Shown here in pieces: positions 1 to 9,621 of a stretch of DNA of 64,000 nucleotides. The first letter of the stretch is position 1. Each line of letters begins with the position of its first letter. The stretch spans positions 2,604,001-2,668,000 of the forward strand of contig CP067379.1 in the NCBI GenBank assembly GCA_019565575.1. Direction: 5' to 3'. This DNA is from Flavobacterium covae. Its GTDB lineage: Bacteria > Bacteroidota > Bacteroidia > Flavobacteriales > Flavobacteriaceae. The translations under genes were made by a program, and so were the position numbers. The notes beneath the pieces were generated by a model. It was not told the origin of the DNA, made no database searches, and saw nothing but the letters and a program-made list of their open reading frames with translations.

Positions 1-1
1 T

Positions 2-856
2 GAGATGACAGTCGGATTGGCTTTTCAATATTTTGCAGATAAAAATGTAGATATAGGAATCATAGAAGTTGGTTTAGGAGGACGATTAGACTCCACCAAT
101 ATAATTACACCTTTAATATCCGTTATAACTAATATAGGTTGGGATCATGTACAATTTTTAGGAACAACACTGTGTGCTATAGCTTCTGAAAAGGCAGGTA
201 TTATAAAATCCAATGTTCCTGTGGTAATAGGAGAATATCTACCCGAAACACAGAGCGTATTTTTAGAGAAAGCAAAAAAAATGAATTCAACTATTTATTT
301 TGCTTCCGATCGAATATTTGAAGAATACGAATGTGAATTACTAGGAGATTATCAAAAACAAAATAAAAAGACAGTTTTGCAGACAATAGAAGTTCTTCAA
401 GATTATTTTGTTATTACAGAAGAACAATTAAAAAAAGGTTTATTAAGTGTGGTCAGGAATACAGGTTTGCTAGGACGTTGGCAACAATTAGATGCTATGC
501 CCAAAGTTATTTGTGATACTGCTCATAATAGTCACGGATTAAAAATTGTGTTAAATCAAATTAAAAAAGAAACCTATAATCGTTTATTTTTTATTTTAGG
601 AGTTGTTAATGATAAAGATTTAGATGATATTTTGCCGCTTTTCCCTAAAGATGCTTATTATATTTTTACAAAACCTAATGTGCCTCGTGGTTTAGCTCCA
701 GAAAAATTAAAAATTATTGCTGAATCACATGGTTTGATTTTTAATGAGATAGTTTCTTCTGTTTCAGATTCTTATAAAAGAGTAAAGGACTTGGCTAGTG
801 CTCAAGATTTTATTTATATAGGAGGAAGTACATTTGTGGTAGCAGAAATTGTATAA
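2..856 (+). CDS. folC: Dihydrofolate/folylpolyglutamate synthase FolC, C-terminal part
   Basis: This is the C-terminal ~284 residues of a Mur-ligase-type enzyme that joins dihydropteroate to glutamate and extends the glutamate tail of folates in the cytoplasm. The family motif EVGLGGRLDSTN lies near residue 22 of the visible part, followed by the conserved GWDH and EKAGIIK segments of the central ATPase domain. CDTAHNSHG, about residue 170, marks the C-terminal ligase domain. The 5' end, with the P-loop, lies outside the window. The reading frame is intact to TAA at 854-856. No partner gene is visible upstream, and the tRNA-Val array follows after about 85 bases. Confidence 0.92.
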   Translation, partial: EMTVGLAFQYFADKNVDIGIIEVGLGGRLDSTNIITPLISVITNIGWDHVQFLGTTLCAIASEKAGIIKSNVPVVIGEYLPETQSVFLEKAKKMNSTIYFASDRIFEEYECELLGDYQKQNKKTVLQTIEVLQDYFVITEEQLKKGLLSVVRNTGLLGRWQQLDAMPKVICDTAHNSHGLKIVLNQIKKETYNRLFFILGVVNDKDLDDILPLFPKDAYYIFTKPNVPRGLAPEKLKIIAESHGLIFNEIVSSVSDSYKRVKDLASAQDFIYIGGSTFVVAEIV

Positions 857-872
857 TTTTCTTTATTTTTTT

Positions 873-903
873 ATTGTTTTACAAAAAAACTATCTTATAT
901 TTG
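873..903 (+). promoter_or_regulatory. Bacteroidota-type promoter for the tRNA-Val array
   Basis: The -7 element TATATTTG (896-903) fits the TAnnTTTG consensus of Bacteroidota sigma-70. A -33 element ATTG (873-876) sits exactly 19 bases upstream, the usual spacing. Transcription would start near 908-910, about 33 bases before the first tRNA. No similar element was seen in the spacers, so the six genes are probably one transcript. Confidence 0.7.
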
Positions 904-942
904 CACCCACAATAACGGAAGAATATTCTTCTAGATGTTATC

Positions 943-1017
943 GGGCGATTAGCTCAGCTGGTTCAGAGCACCTCGTTTACACCGAGGGGGTCAGGGGTTC
1001 GAATCCCTTATCGCCCA
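943..1017 (+). tRNA. tRNA-Val(TAC), copy 1
   Basis: 75-nt cloverleaf. Acceptor arms GGGCGAT and ATCGCCC pair fully, the anticodon loop is TTTACAC (anticodon TAC), and the T-loop is GGTTCGAATCC. The discriminator is A. CCA is not encoded, as usual in this phylum. Confidence 0.97.
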
Positions 1018-1057
1018 CAGAAGAAACTTAGCGTTTCATACGTTCAAAAGATTTATC

Positions 1058-1132
1058 GGGCGATTAGCTCAGCTGGTTCAGAGCACCTCGTTTACACCGA
1101 GGGGGTCAGGGGTTCGAATCCCTTATCGCCCA
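1058..1132 (+). tRNA. tRNA-Val(TAC), copy 2
   Basis: Identical to copy 1 over the whole cloverleaf. It lies 115 bases downstream, start to start. The spacer carries a small inverted repeat (GAAAC/GTTTC) that recurs in the other spacers. Confidence 0.97.
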
Positions 1133-1171
1133 CAGAAGAAACTTAAAGTTTCATACGTTCAAAAATTTATC

Positions 1172-1246
1172 GGGCGATTAGCTCAGCTGGTTCAGAGCAC
1201 CTCGTTTACACCGAGGGGGTCAGGGGTTCGAATCCCTTATCGCCCA
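1172..1246 (+). tRNA. tRNA-Val(TAC), copy 3
   Basis: Identical cloverleaf to copy 1, anticodon TAC, no encoded CCA. The spacing from copy 2 is 114 bases. Confidence 0.97.
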
Positions 1247-1286
1247 CAAAAGAAACTTAAAGTTTCATACGTTCAAAAGATTTATC

Positions 1287-1361
1287 GGGCGATTAGCTCA
1301 GCTGGTTCAGAGCACCTCGTTTACACCGAGGGGGTCAGGGGTTCGAATCCCTTATCGCCCA
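1287..1361 (+). tRNA. tRNA-Val(TAC), copy 4
   Basis: Identical cloverleaf to copy 1, anticodon TAC, no encoded CCA. The spacing from copy 3 is 115 bases. Confidence 0.97.
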
Positions 1362-1400
1362 CAGAAAAAACTTAAAGTTTCATACGTTCAAGAATTTATC

Positions 1401-1475
1401 GGGCGATTAGCTCAGCTGGTTCAGAGCACCTCGTTTACACCGAGGGGGTCAGGGGTTCGAATCCCTTATCGCCCA
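1401..1475 (+). tRNA. tRNA-Val(TAC), copy 5
   Basis: Identical cloverleaf to copy 1, anticodon TAC, no encoded CCA. The spacing from copy 4 is 114 bases. Confidence 0.97.
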
Positions 1476-1514
1476 CAGAAGAAACTTAAAGTTTCATACG
1501 TTCAAGAATTTATC

Positions 1515-1589
1515 GGGCGATTAGCTCAGCTGGTTCAGAGCACCTCGTTTACACCGAGGGGGTCAGGGGTTCGAATCCCTTATCGCCCA
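1515..1589 (+). tRNA. tRNA-Val(TAC), copy 6
   Basis: The last copy of the array, identical cloverleaf, anticodon TAC. A rho-independent terminator follows within 5 bases. Confidence 0.97.
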
Positions 1590-1593
1590 CATT

Positions 1594-1622
1594 AGCATCC
1601 TTTATAGGGTGCTTTTTTTTTA
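1594..1622 (+). terminator. Rho-independent terminator of the tRNA-Val array
   Basis: Stem AGCATCC (1594-1600) pairs with GGGTGCT (1607-1613) with one G-U pair and a 6-nt loop. A run of T follows. Confidence 0.85.
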
Positions 1623-1675
1623 CCTTTTTGGATCAAATCAATGTGATCAAATTAAATTAAGTATATAAACCCAAA

Positions 1676-2238
1676 TTACGCATTAGAGATTTCAAAAGGA
1701 TAGCTGATGTTATAATTCCAAAGACCACTGAACCAAGCTCTTCTTTTTTTTTAAGTGCAATTTTAAAAACAAAATGATAAATTTGTTTTTAAAAATATGT
1801 CGCTATGGCAAAGGTTTTATATCGCAATGTTGTTAGTGTTTTCTGAGTTTTTTCTTGTAAAACAAATGTTCTGAAAAGAAACATTAAATTATAAGCTATC
1901 ATAGTAAAAATAAGAGCTGCTTCGGTTAGGAAAAAATCTTTCAAATTAAATCTGTCAAAGCTAAAGTCATATTTCAATTCTTTTATTCTATTTTCAGCAT
2001 CGCCTTTACGATGATAGAATTTCCAGATTTCTGATGGAGCAAATTCTAGATTTGTAAAATAGGCTGTGTATCTGTAGTTTTTGTGAATCTGATCCTCAGG
2101 AAAAAGACTTAATATTTTACCTGGCGCATTGGGTCTTTCTTTTAATTTTTGACGTACAACTACCATTCTTCTTTATTTTTCCCAGAACTTAGCCTTATAA
2201 TTTTGCTCACAAATCTCAATACCGTCATCTATGGGTTT
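1676..2238 (-). pseudogene. IS1380-family transposase, C-terminal remnant
   Basis: The minus strand encodes the C-terminal third of an IS1380-type DDE transposase. Recognisable blocks in order are YKAKFWEK, RRMVVVRQKLKERPNAPGK, YRYTAYFTNLE, GDAENRIKELKYDF, and a tail related to RAWFSGLWNYNISYPFEISNA. An in-frame TAA interrupts it near 2174-2176, and at least one frameshift lies near 1785. The N-terminal two thirds are missing: the 5' side stops abruptly at 2239, where the terminal motif of another repeat begins. It is dead. No intact IS1380 copy is present in the window. Confidence 0.75.
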
Positions 2239-2258
2239 ATTACTTTTTGGACAGCCTC
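2239..2258. repeat. Terminal motif of the 130-bp MITE-like repeat
   Basis: TTACTTTTTGGACAGCCTC matches the right end of the complete copies at 22618-22747 and 63801-63931 (inverted there). Only the end is present, abutting the IS1380 relic. The next 250 bases, to 2511, hold no gene that I can see. Confidence 0.6.
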
Positions 2259-2511
2259 ATTAAGGTTTTATATTGTTGTAAGAAAATATTTTATACTTGA
2301 GATAGAATAAAAAAAGAAGGTTTCCATAAGTAGATAACCAGCACTTAGTTTTTGTTTAGATAATAGGGAAACCTAATAATATATTGTATTATTTGATTTA
2401 TTTTATCTGTTTATTTTTAACTTTCTTGGTAAATTAGAAAGAATTGATCAAACAAAGCTAAATGATAAGATTGTCTATTTTTTGGATACCTTCTTTATAG
2501 ATTTTTTAAAA

Positions 2512-5498
2512 TTAATTTATAATAATTCTTCTTGATTCTTTTTTATTTTTACTTTCTATATTTAAAATGTAAACACCAGAAGAGATATTAGATAGATCTA
2601 TTTCACTATTAAATTCTGATCCTTTTGCTTCATATTTTCTTTCAAACATATTTCTACCTCCTAAATCAAAAAGTTGAATAGTTACTTCTTGATCTGTAGA
2701 TAAGGTAATATTAAATTTTCCGTTAGAAGGATTAGGGAAAATTTCAAATTTTTCAAAATTATTTATTTCATTTCCTAAAGTTCCTTGTATAACAAAATTA
2801 TCAATGAATACTCCTTCTTGATTAGAAGAATCGTCTGATATAAAAGTAAATCTGAAAATAGCATTTGATGCAGGTCCTACTTCTGCTAAACTATGGGTAT
2901 AATTTCTCTTATTACCATTATTACCATTACCTCCTGGAAGGAGCAATATTATAATTACCAGTCCATTGTTTTCCAATACAATTGAAGCAATCAATACCAT
3001 TAGGTATTCTAGAGCTATTATACCAAGTGTTGGTTACATTACCAAGAGGAGTCCAAGTTGCACCATTATTAGTTGAATATTCAAAATAAATGATATCCCA
3101 GTTGCTTTCAAGATCAAATGCCATATCAAAACTTACTCTGGCATTAGTTAAATTAGATAAATTATAACATTGAGAAACTAAATAAGAGGTTGTTTTGTCA
3201 GGATAGTTTCCTACTAATTTTGTAGCATATCCTGGTGAATTACCAGTAGCTGCAGCTGATAAATTTGTTTTATTTACAAAACCTCTTTCCCAAACAGTAT
3301 TATTTTTATTTCCCTGGTCTACTGAAACTAGAACATCATTAGGTGTATTGAATGTATTTAATGTGCCTATGTTACTAGAATCATTTACTAATATTACCAT
3401 GGATTTGTTATTATTAGTCATTAAGTCATCATTTACTATACTAACGGTAGCATTTAGTATATGATAACCTCTGCTTAAATTATTTACATTTAAGGCTTGA
3501 GTTACTTGTTCGCATTGAGCTAAGTTTCCATTCCAATTTAGAGTAGAATTGGCTCCACCGTCTATATTGTAGGTAATAGTAGCAGCATTAATAACATTAG
3601 ATCCACCATTTTCAAAAGTAATTGTAGGGCTATAGGGTGCACCACAATTTACATTTAAATTACCTCCTTGTAGAGATTTTAAGACAATATCATTAGCAAC
3701 AGCATTATATGCGTTTCCAACATTTACAGCATACCAAGCATTAGTAACGGATTGTACTTCAGGACTGGATGAGCAATATAAAGAATTTGCTACTGCTATG
3801 GTTGCATTTCTACAATCCATAAAAGTTGAGTTAGGGGTTAAATAATCTCTTTCAGCATAATAGGCTATTTGTGCTGCTTTTGCCATACCTATTCCTTGAA
3901 CATTATATACGTCTTGTCCTCCGTTTGCTAAACTAGCATTGTTAGTGCCTGATTTACCAGCCGTTAGTATGTAAAACCAATGATTTAAGACACCGCTATT
4001 AGTGTGTACACCACATTGATCATTTGTATCATTTGGAGCAGTACATTCAGGAGTAACTCCAGTATCATCTTGCGTATCTACATAATATAATCCTAAAAAA
4101 GTATCAGGATCTCTTTTTGTATTAGGGTAACTCATAGATCGTAAAGAGTTTCCTATATCTTCTCCTATTTTCCAAACATTTAATGTACCAGGACTGGCAG
4201 TATCAGCGGCTGCATTCAGATTACCATTTTTAGCATATTGTTCAATACATGCTCCCCAAATATCTGAAAATCCTTCATTCATTGCCCCTGATTGATTTTT
4301 ATATGCTAAATCGGCTGTATAAGTACATATAGCATGTCCTATTTCATGACCGCAAATATCAACAGCTGTTAAAGCATCAAGAGTAGTTCCTTTGCCATAG
4401 CTCATAAATTGACCATCCCAAAAGGCATTATCACTAGAGCTATTTGTAGGATCAACCAGGGTTAGATCAAGATTAACATAACTTTTTATGAGACTTCCTC
4501 TATTATCAAAACTATCTCTATTAAAAATATTTTTCCAAAAATCATACGTTTTTAGAGCTCCCCAATGTGCATCTAATCCTGCATCATCTTTAGCTGCATT
4601 GTGAAATTCAGCAGCTGTCCAGTTATTGTCATTATCCATAAAATGAGAATTAGTATAATTACCATTAGCGCAATTATAGGTAACAATACCTTTTCCTCTT
4701 GTTGCATCGGATAAAATATATTTGTTTAGATTCGTATCAAAAGTGGTTTCTATAGTTCTATTACCACTATAACGGGTAGCTGCATTTCCAGAAGCTAATG
4801 CAGTAGGAAAAATAATATTTTCTATTTGTTTACCTGTTTTTTTTATTTGATCTTTTGAAACTAAATTTTTATGGAAGTGTTTTATCAAAGGATTTGTATA
4901 TAAAAGAGCTCCTGTGTTAGCATTAATATAATATTCTTTTCTAGAAATAGGTTTTATAGAATATATGTCATATTTGTATGCTAGATATACTTTTCCAGAA
5001 TTGGTATCAGGAAAAAGGACTAATTCTCCTTTAGGTTTTTCATATTCAAAAATTTTGGATTGTTCTAAATTTTCCCATAAATATTTTTCTGCATTTGCGT
5101 AATCTAAAGCATATTGAAAACATCTTTGAGCTGAAAGTTTAGGAGTTAAATCTACTGATTTTGCATTATATAGTTCTGCATTTACTAATTCAACCAAACC
5201 ATTTTTTTCATGAGTAATGACAGTACCGAATTCTACTTTTAATCCTTTATAATATTGTTGATGTTTTTGATGTGTAAAACCTTTAATATCAGAAGTTACT
5301 GAGCTAACTTTATATTGGTTATTTTTATCCAGTCCGTATGATTTCTCTATGGCATTTAATGCTTTTTCATGAGAGGAACCTTTGTCCATACGTAACGTTT
5401 TCTGATATTCTTTTTTGATTCAAATTTTGCATTTTCTTGTGCTTTCATATTTGAAGTCATAGATAATATAGAAAACAATAAAACATAATTTTTTTCAT
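2512..5498 (-). CDS. Secreted M4 (thermolysin-like) metallopeptidase with T9SS sorting domain
   Basis: Zinc endopeptidase exported through Sec and then T9SS. Reading from ATG at 5498, the order is a signal peptide, an FTP/PepSY-like propeptide (about residues 40-190), and a peptidase M4 domain with the zinc motif HEIGHAICTYT and a downstream NEGFSDIWG supplying the third ligand. A CARDB-like segment and a C-terminal type A sorting domain (starting FEIFPNPSNGKF) follow. Three one-base breaks split it: one A missing in the run at 5489-5495, one missing at 5411-5416, and one extra base at 2934-2940 (CTGGAAG for CTGAAG). When these are repaired a single protein of about 990 residues results. I infer sequencing error rather than a dead gene. 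Confidence 0.85.
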
Positions 5499-5736
5499 AT
5501 CTATTTGTTTTATGATGAAGCTACAATATTAAGTTATTTTCTTAAATAAATATAGTTTATTTTTTTGATTTTTAACATATTGTTTTTTTGGGTAATGCTT
5601 TTTTAAGATAAGAAATACTTATTAAAATAACTCTTAATCAATTTCATTTAAATAAAGACATTTATTATTTTTACATATATGATTAAATCTTATTCTTTAG
5701 TCATTTAAATACAAACCTTTATATAAACTGAAAAAT

Positions 5737-6900
5737 ATGCTATCTGTTGAAGAAGCTTTAAAAAAAATACAAGAAATAGAAGTAGAACTTTTTACAAAAG
5801 AAATTTTATTAAAGGATTCTAATGGTTATGTACTTGCTTCCAGATGTTATTTCTCCTATAAATATGCCTCCTTTTGAACAATCTGCAATGGATGGTTTTG
5901 CTATAGCAAATCTTGATTCTTTAGAGTTTCAAATAATTGGAAAAATTAAAGCAGGAGATAGTATTCAGTCTGAAATTAGAGAATTTCAAGCAATAAAAAT
6001 TTTTACAGGAGCAGCTATCCCAAGAGGTACAGTAGCTGTCATTCCTATTGAAAAATGTAAGATTAAAAATCAAAAATTAATTTTATTAGAATTACCTAAA
6101 TATAATGAAAATATAAGACCTATTGGTGAACAAATACAATCGGGAAATTTAGCTCTAAAAAGAGGAATTCAAATTACTCCGCCAGCTATTGGTTTTTTAT
6201 CTTGTTTAGGAATTACCCATGTATCCGTATATAAAAAACCTTCGATAGGAATTGTTATAACAGGAAACGAATTAATTGATCCAGGTATAGAGTTAACTTT
6301 CGGAAAAATCTATGAGAGTAATGGTATTATGTTACAATCAGCCCTAACTAATTATACAGAGGAAATTAATGTTTACAAAGTACAAGATGATCAAGAACTT
6401 ACTACAAATAGTATTCAAAAAGCTATGTTGTACCATGATATTATACTTATATCAGGAGGAATATCTGTAGGAGATTATGATTTTGTGTACGATGCGTTAC
6501 AAGAATTAAACGTAGAAACCCTTTTTTATAAAGTAAATCAAAAACCAGGAAAACCGTTATATGTAGGTTTAAAGGATTCCAAGATCGTATATGCTTTACC
6601 TGGAAATCCAGCGGCTTCGCTTAGTTGTTATTATATATATGTATTGCCTATTATAAAAAAATGCAAGGACAAGTCCCTAATACATTTATGAAAGCAACTC
6701 TTGCGCATGATTATGTAGTTAAAAATTCAAGAACTCAGTTTTTAAAGGCTTATTATGATGGTGAAAAGGTAACCATACTTAGTCATCAAAATTCTAATAT
6801 GCTTAATACTTTTGCATTAGCTAATATACTTGTAAAAATAGAAGCTGGAGAATATAAGATTAAATCAAACTCTATAGTTGATATTTATCATATAAATTAA
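5737..6900 (+). CDS. moeA: Molybdopterin molybdenumtransferase MoeA
   Basis: Inserts molybdate into adenylylated molybdopterin, the last step before guanylylation by MobA. Restoring the frame from ATG 5737 gives about 388 residues. Conserved blocks are PPFEQSAMDGFA, FTGAAIPRGTVAVIP, GNELIDPG, ISGGISVGDYDFV and ALPGNPAA (MoCF-binding domain). Two breaks are present: CTTCCAG at 5837-5843 where CTTCAG is expected, and one missing A in the run at 6655-6661. It is the first gene of the molybdenum cofactor and nitrate reductase unit. Both homologous halves read normally once joined, so the gene is likely functional. Confidence 0.88.
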
Positions 6901-6969
6901 AATATGAAAAAGATAAATTTGTCTTAATTAGGGTAACGAGTAATACTCTATGCTCGTAATTTAGTTAAG

Positions 6970-7707
6970 ATGGATATTGAATCAAATTTATTTTTATTCC
7001 TTATAGGACTTATTGGATTTTTATATGCAAGTGTAGGACACGGAGGAGCAAGTGGTTATTTAGCGTTGATGAGTTTGTTTTCGTTTTCACCCGAAATAAT
7101 GAAACCCTCAGCGTTAGTGCTAAACATATTAGTATCTTCAATTGCTTTTTTATTTTTTTATAAATTAAATCAATTTCGCTGGAATTTATTTTACCCTTTT
7201 GCTATTACCTCAATTCCGTTTTCTTTTATGGGAGGTTTTTTTAAGATAGAGACCCATTTATATAAAGTAATCTTAGGTATTATTTTACTGTTTGTTGCGA
7301 TAAGAATATTGGTAAAATTTGAGAAAAATAAGGATGAAAATATAAAAGTAGTTCCATTTAAAAAGGCTCTTTTTATAGGTGCAGTAATAGGTTTTATATC
7401 TGGTATTTTAGGAATAGGAGGAGGTATTATTTTAACCCCTTTGATTTTATTATTAGGTTGGGGAAATATAAAAGAAACAGCAGCGGTTTCAGCTTTGTTT
7501 ATATTTGTTAATTCTATATCAGGTTTTTTAGGTTTTTTAGCTAATAAAGGTTCGTTCCCTTCACATCTAACGTCTGTAATTTTAGTTGTATTTATAGGAG
7601 GTACATTAGGGGCTTTTTATGGGAGTGCTAAATTTAATAGTATGACATTAAAATACATTTTGTCTTTTGTATTAGTTATAGCTTCCGCTAAATTAATGAT
7701 AGTCTAA
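6970..7707 (+). CDS. TSUP (TauE/SafE, DUF81) family membrane transporter
   Basis: 245-residue integral membrane protein with about eight hydrophobic segments. It has the two pseudo-repeat signatures of the family: VGHGGASGYLALMSL near the N-terminus and GILGIGGGIILTPLI near residue 145. The family exports or imports organosulfur anions and sulfite. Its position between moeA and mobA, ending one base before the mobA ATG, is suggestive. It may serve sulfur supply for the dithiolene or a molybdate-like oxyanion, but the substrate is not shown by the sequence. Confidence 0.85.
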   Translation: MDIESNLFLFLIGLIGFLYASVGHGGASGYLALMSLFSFSPEIMKPSALVLNILVSSIAFLFFYKLNQFRWNLFYPFAITSIPFSFMGGFFKIETHLYKVILGIILLFVAIRILVKFEKNKDENIKVVPFKKALFIGAVIGFISGILGIGGGIILTPLILLLGWGNIKETAAVSALFIFVNSISGFLGFLANKGSFPSHLTSVILVVFIGGTLGAFYGSAKFNSMTLKYILSFVLVIASAKLMIV

Positions 7708-8292
7708 ATGGAAATAGATGGATATATATTAGCAGGTGGTAGAAGTAGTCGAATGGGTACTGATAAAGGATTTTTATTATTAAATAATCTTCCTTTTGTA
7801 ATATGTATAAAAAATGCTTTAAATCCTATTTGCAAAAATATTAAGGTTATCACAAATAATTTAAAATATAAAAAAATAGGTTGTAATATAGTTAAAGATA
7901 TTATAAAAGAAAAAGGACCAGTAGGAGGAATTTATACTGCCTTACATTATTCTCAAACACCTTATACAATTATTATAAGTGTAGATGCTCCTCTAATTAC
8001 TACAGATTTAATAAAAATACTTATTAGAAATCATATTATTCAAAATACAGATATTACTGTTTTTATAAATGAACAAACTGAAATTCCTCTTATAGGTGTT
8101 TATAATACTAGTTTAAAAGAACTATTTAGAGAGGCTACGATTAATAATAAATTAAAATTAAGGGAAGTGTTAAAAGAAGTTAAAACATACAAAATTCCTA
8201 TTTCTAAAAAATTTAAATATCAAGTACAAAATATTAATACAAAAGAAGAATACGAAATGATTGTAAACCAATTTAATAAGAATGCAAATTAA
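7708..8292 (+). CDS. mobA: Molybdenum cofactor guanylyltransferase MobA
   Basis: Transfers GMP from GTP to Mo-molybdopterin, giving the MGD form used by DMSO-reductase-family enzymes such as the nitrate reductase encoded downstream. The nucleotide-binding signature LAGGRSSRMGTDKG is at residues 8-21, and the metal-binding SVDAPL is near residue 91 (the family usually has DxP; here it is DAP). The 194-residue length is typical. It starts directly after the TSUP stop codon and overlaps moaD by 11 bases, so translational coupling is likely. Confidence 0.9.
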   Translation: MEIDGYILAGGRSSRMGTDKGFLLLNNLPFVICIKNALNPICKNIKVITNNLKYKKIGCNIVKDIIKEKGPVGGIYTALHYSQTPYTIIISVDAPLITTDLIKILIRNHIIQNTDITVFINEQTEIPLIGVYNTSLKELFREATINNKLKLREVLKEVKTYKIPISKKFKYQVQNINTKEEYEMIVNQFNKNAN

Positions 8293-8524
8293 AATTAAAT
8301 ATTTTGGTCAATTGATAGACCTTATAGGTCTAGAAGAAGAGATTATTGAAATAGATAAAAATGAAATTATTTGTGCTGAAATCATTGAACTTTTATCATT
8401 CAAATATGAAAAATTAGAAAAAACTCCCTTTAAAATAGCAATTAATAAGAAAATTCAGGATTCAAATTATAAAATAAATAAGGAAGATGAAATTGCATTA
8501 CTTCCTCCTTTTGCAGGAGGATAA
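8282..8524 (+). CDS. moaD: Molybdopterin synthase sulfur carrier subunit MoaD
   Basis: 80-residue ubiquitin-fold sulfur carrier. It ends in LLPPFAGG; the terminal Gly-Gly is adenylated by MoeB and thiocarboxylated to deliver sulfur to precursor Z. MoaE, its partner, is encoded downstream at 9602. It overlaps the 3' end of mobA. Confidence 0.9.
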   Translation: MQIKIKYFGQLIDLIGLEEEIIEIDKNEIICAEIIELLSFKYEKLEKTPFKIAINKKIQDSNYKINKEDEIALLPPFAGG

Positions 8525-8535
8525 AATTTAAAAAA

Positions 8536-9621
8536 ATGAATATTTTAAAACGTTACAATCGTCAAATAATCTTAGACCAAGTAGGCATAACAGGTCAAGA
8601 AAAGTTACAATCAGCAAAAGTTCTTGTTGTAGGAGCAGGCGGATTAGGATGTTCCGTATTACAAAATTTGGCGGCAATGGGAATAGGAACATTAGGGATC
8701 ATAGATGGTGATATCGTTGAAGAAACTAATTTACATAGACAAATTTTATATACTTCAAAAGATTGTGGACAAAGTAAATCAGAGGTTGCTAAAAAAACAC
8801 TAAAAAAGCACAATCCTTTAACAAAGATTCATACCTATCCCGTGTTTTTAAATGAAACAAATGCGTATGAACTAATTCAACAATATGATGTAATTGTTGA
8901 TTGTACAGATGAAATAAAAGCTCGTTATTTAATTAATGATATAAGTTTGATTACAAAAAAGCCTTTCGTATACGCATCTATTTATAAATTTCAAGGACAA
9001 TTAACTGTATTTAATTATGATGATGGTCCTAGTTATAGATGTTTATTTCCCGAACAAGAAAATAATTTTATACCGAACTGCACATCAGCTGGCGTTTTGG
9101 GCGTTTTGCCTAATATTTTAGGTACTTTACAAGCAGCAGAAGTAGTTAAAATAATCCTTCAAATAGGAAAAATACTTTCAGGAAAAATACTTTTATATGA
9201 TTTATTATTACAAAGTACTACTGAAATTCAATTTTCAAGAAATGAAAATCAAATAAGATTAGGTTATGAAAAAGGATTAAAATTAAAAGAAGCTAATAAA
9301 GAATTATTCTCAGATATTAATGGTGTTGAATTTCTTGAAAAATGTCAAACAAACCAATACAAAATTATTGATTTAAGAGACCTACTAGAACAACCAAAAC
9401 TACCTTTTCAAAATATAGAATCAATTTCTCTCAATCAGTTATACGAAAAATGTCATAAATGGGATAAAAATGAAAAAATAATATTTATTTGTCAAAGTGG
9501 AATAAGAAGTTCTCTGGCAAAAGATAAACTCAAAGAAAAAGGGTTTAAAAATATAGGGCAATTAAAAAACGGGATCAATTCAATTCTTAATTTATTAGAA
9601 AATGGATATAACAAAAAATAA
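8536..9621 (+). CDS. moeB: MoaD adenylyltransferase MoeB with C-terminal rhodanese domain
   Basis: E1-like enzyme that activates the MoaD C-terminus, fused to a sulfur-transfer domain. The N-terminal ThiF domain shows the nucleotide motif VVGAGGLGCSVLQNLA (about residues 31-46) and LHRQILY. NCTSAGVLGVLP carries the position of the E1-like cysteine. Residues 260-361 form a rhodanese domain with the active loop CQSGIRS, which could load sulfur directly. The C-terminal CxxC that completes the zinc site in E. coli MoeB is not visible. The 3' end overlaps moaE by 20 bases. Confidence 0.88.
   Translation: MNILKRYNRQIILDQVGITGQEKLQSAKVLVVGAGGLGCSVLQNLAAMGIGTLGIIDGDIVEETNLHRQILYTSKDCGQSKSEVAKKTLKKHNPLTKIHTYPVFLNETNAYELIQQYDVIVDCTDEIKARYLINDISLITKKPFVYASIYKFQGQLTVFNYDDGPSYRCLFPEQENNFIPNCTSAGVLGVLPNILGTLQAAEVVKIILQIGKILSGKILLYDLLLQSTTEIQFSRNENQIRLGYEKGLKLKEANKELFSDINGVEFLEKCQTNQYKIIDLRDLLEQPKLPFQNIESISLNQLYEKCHKWDKNEKIIFICQSGIRSSLAKDKLKEKGFKNIGQLKNGINSILNLLENGYNKK

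Noticed and set aside
849..1031. Small open frame over the first tRNA-Val
   Set aside because: It overlaps the promoter and tRNA and has no coding features.
943..1589. CRISPR-like regularly spaced repeats
   Set aside because: The 75-nt repeats fold as tRNA-Val and the spacers are nearly identical to each other.
6901..6969. Possible Moco riboswitch between moeA and the TSUP gene
   Set aside because: Only a weak 5-bp stem (ACGAG/CTCGT) in 69 bases; too short for the known Moco element and in mid-operon.
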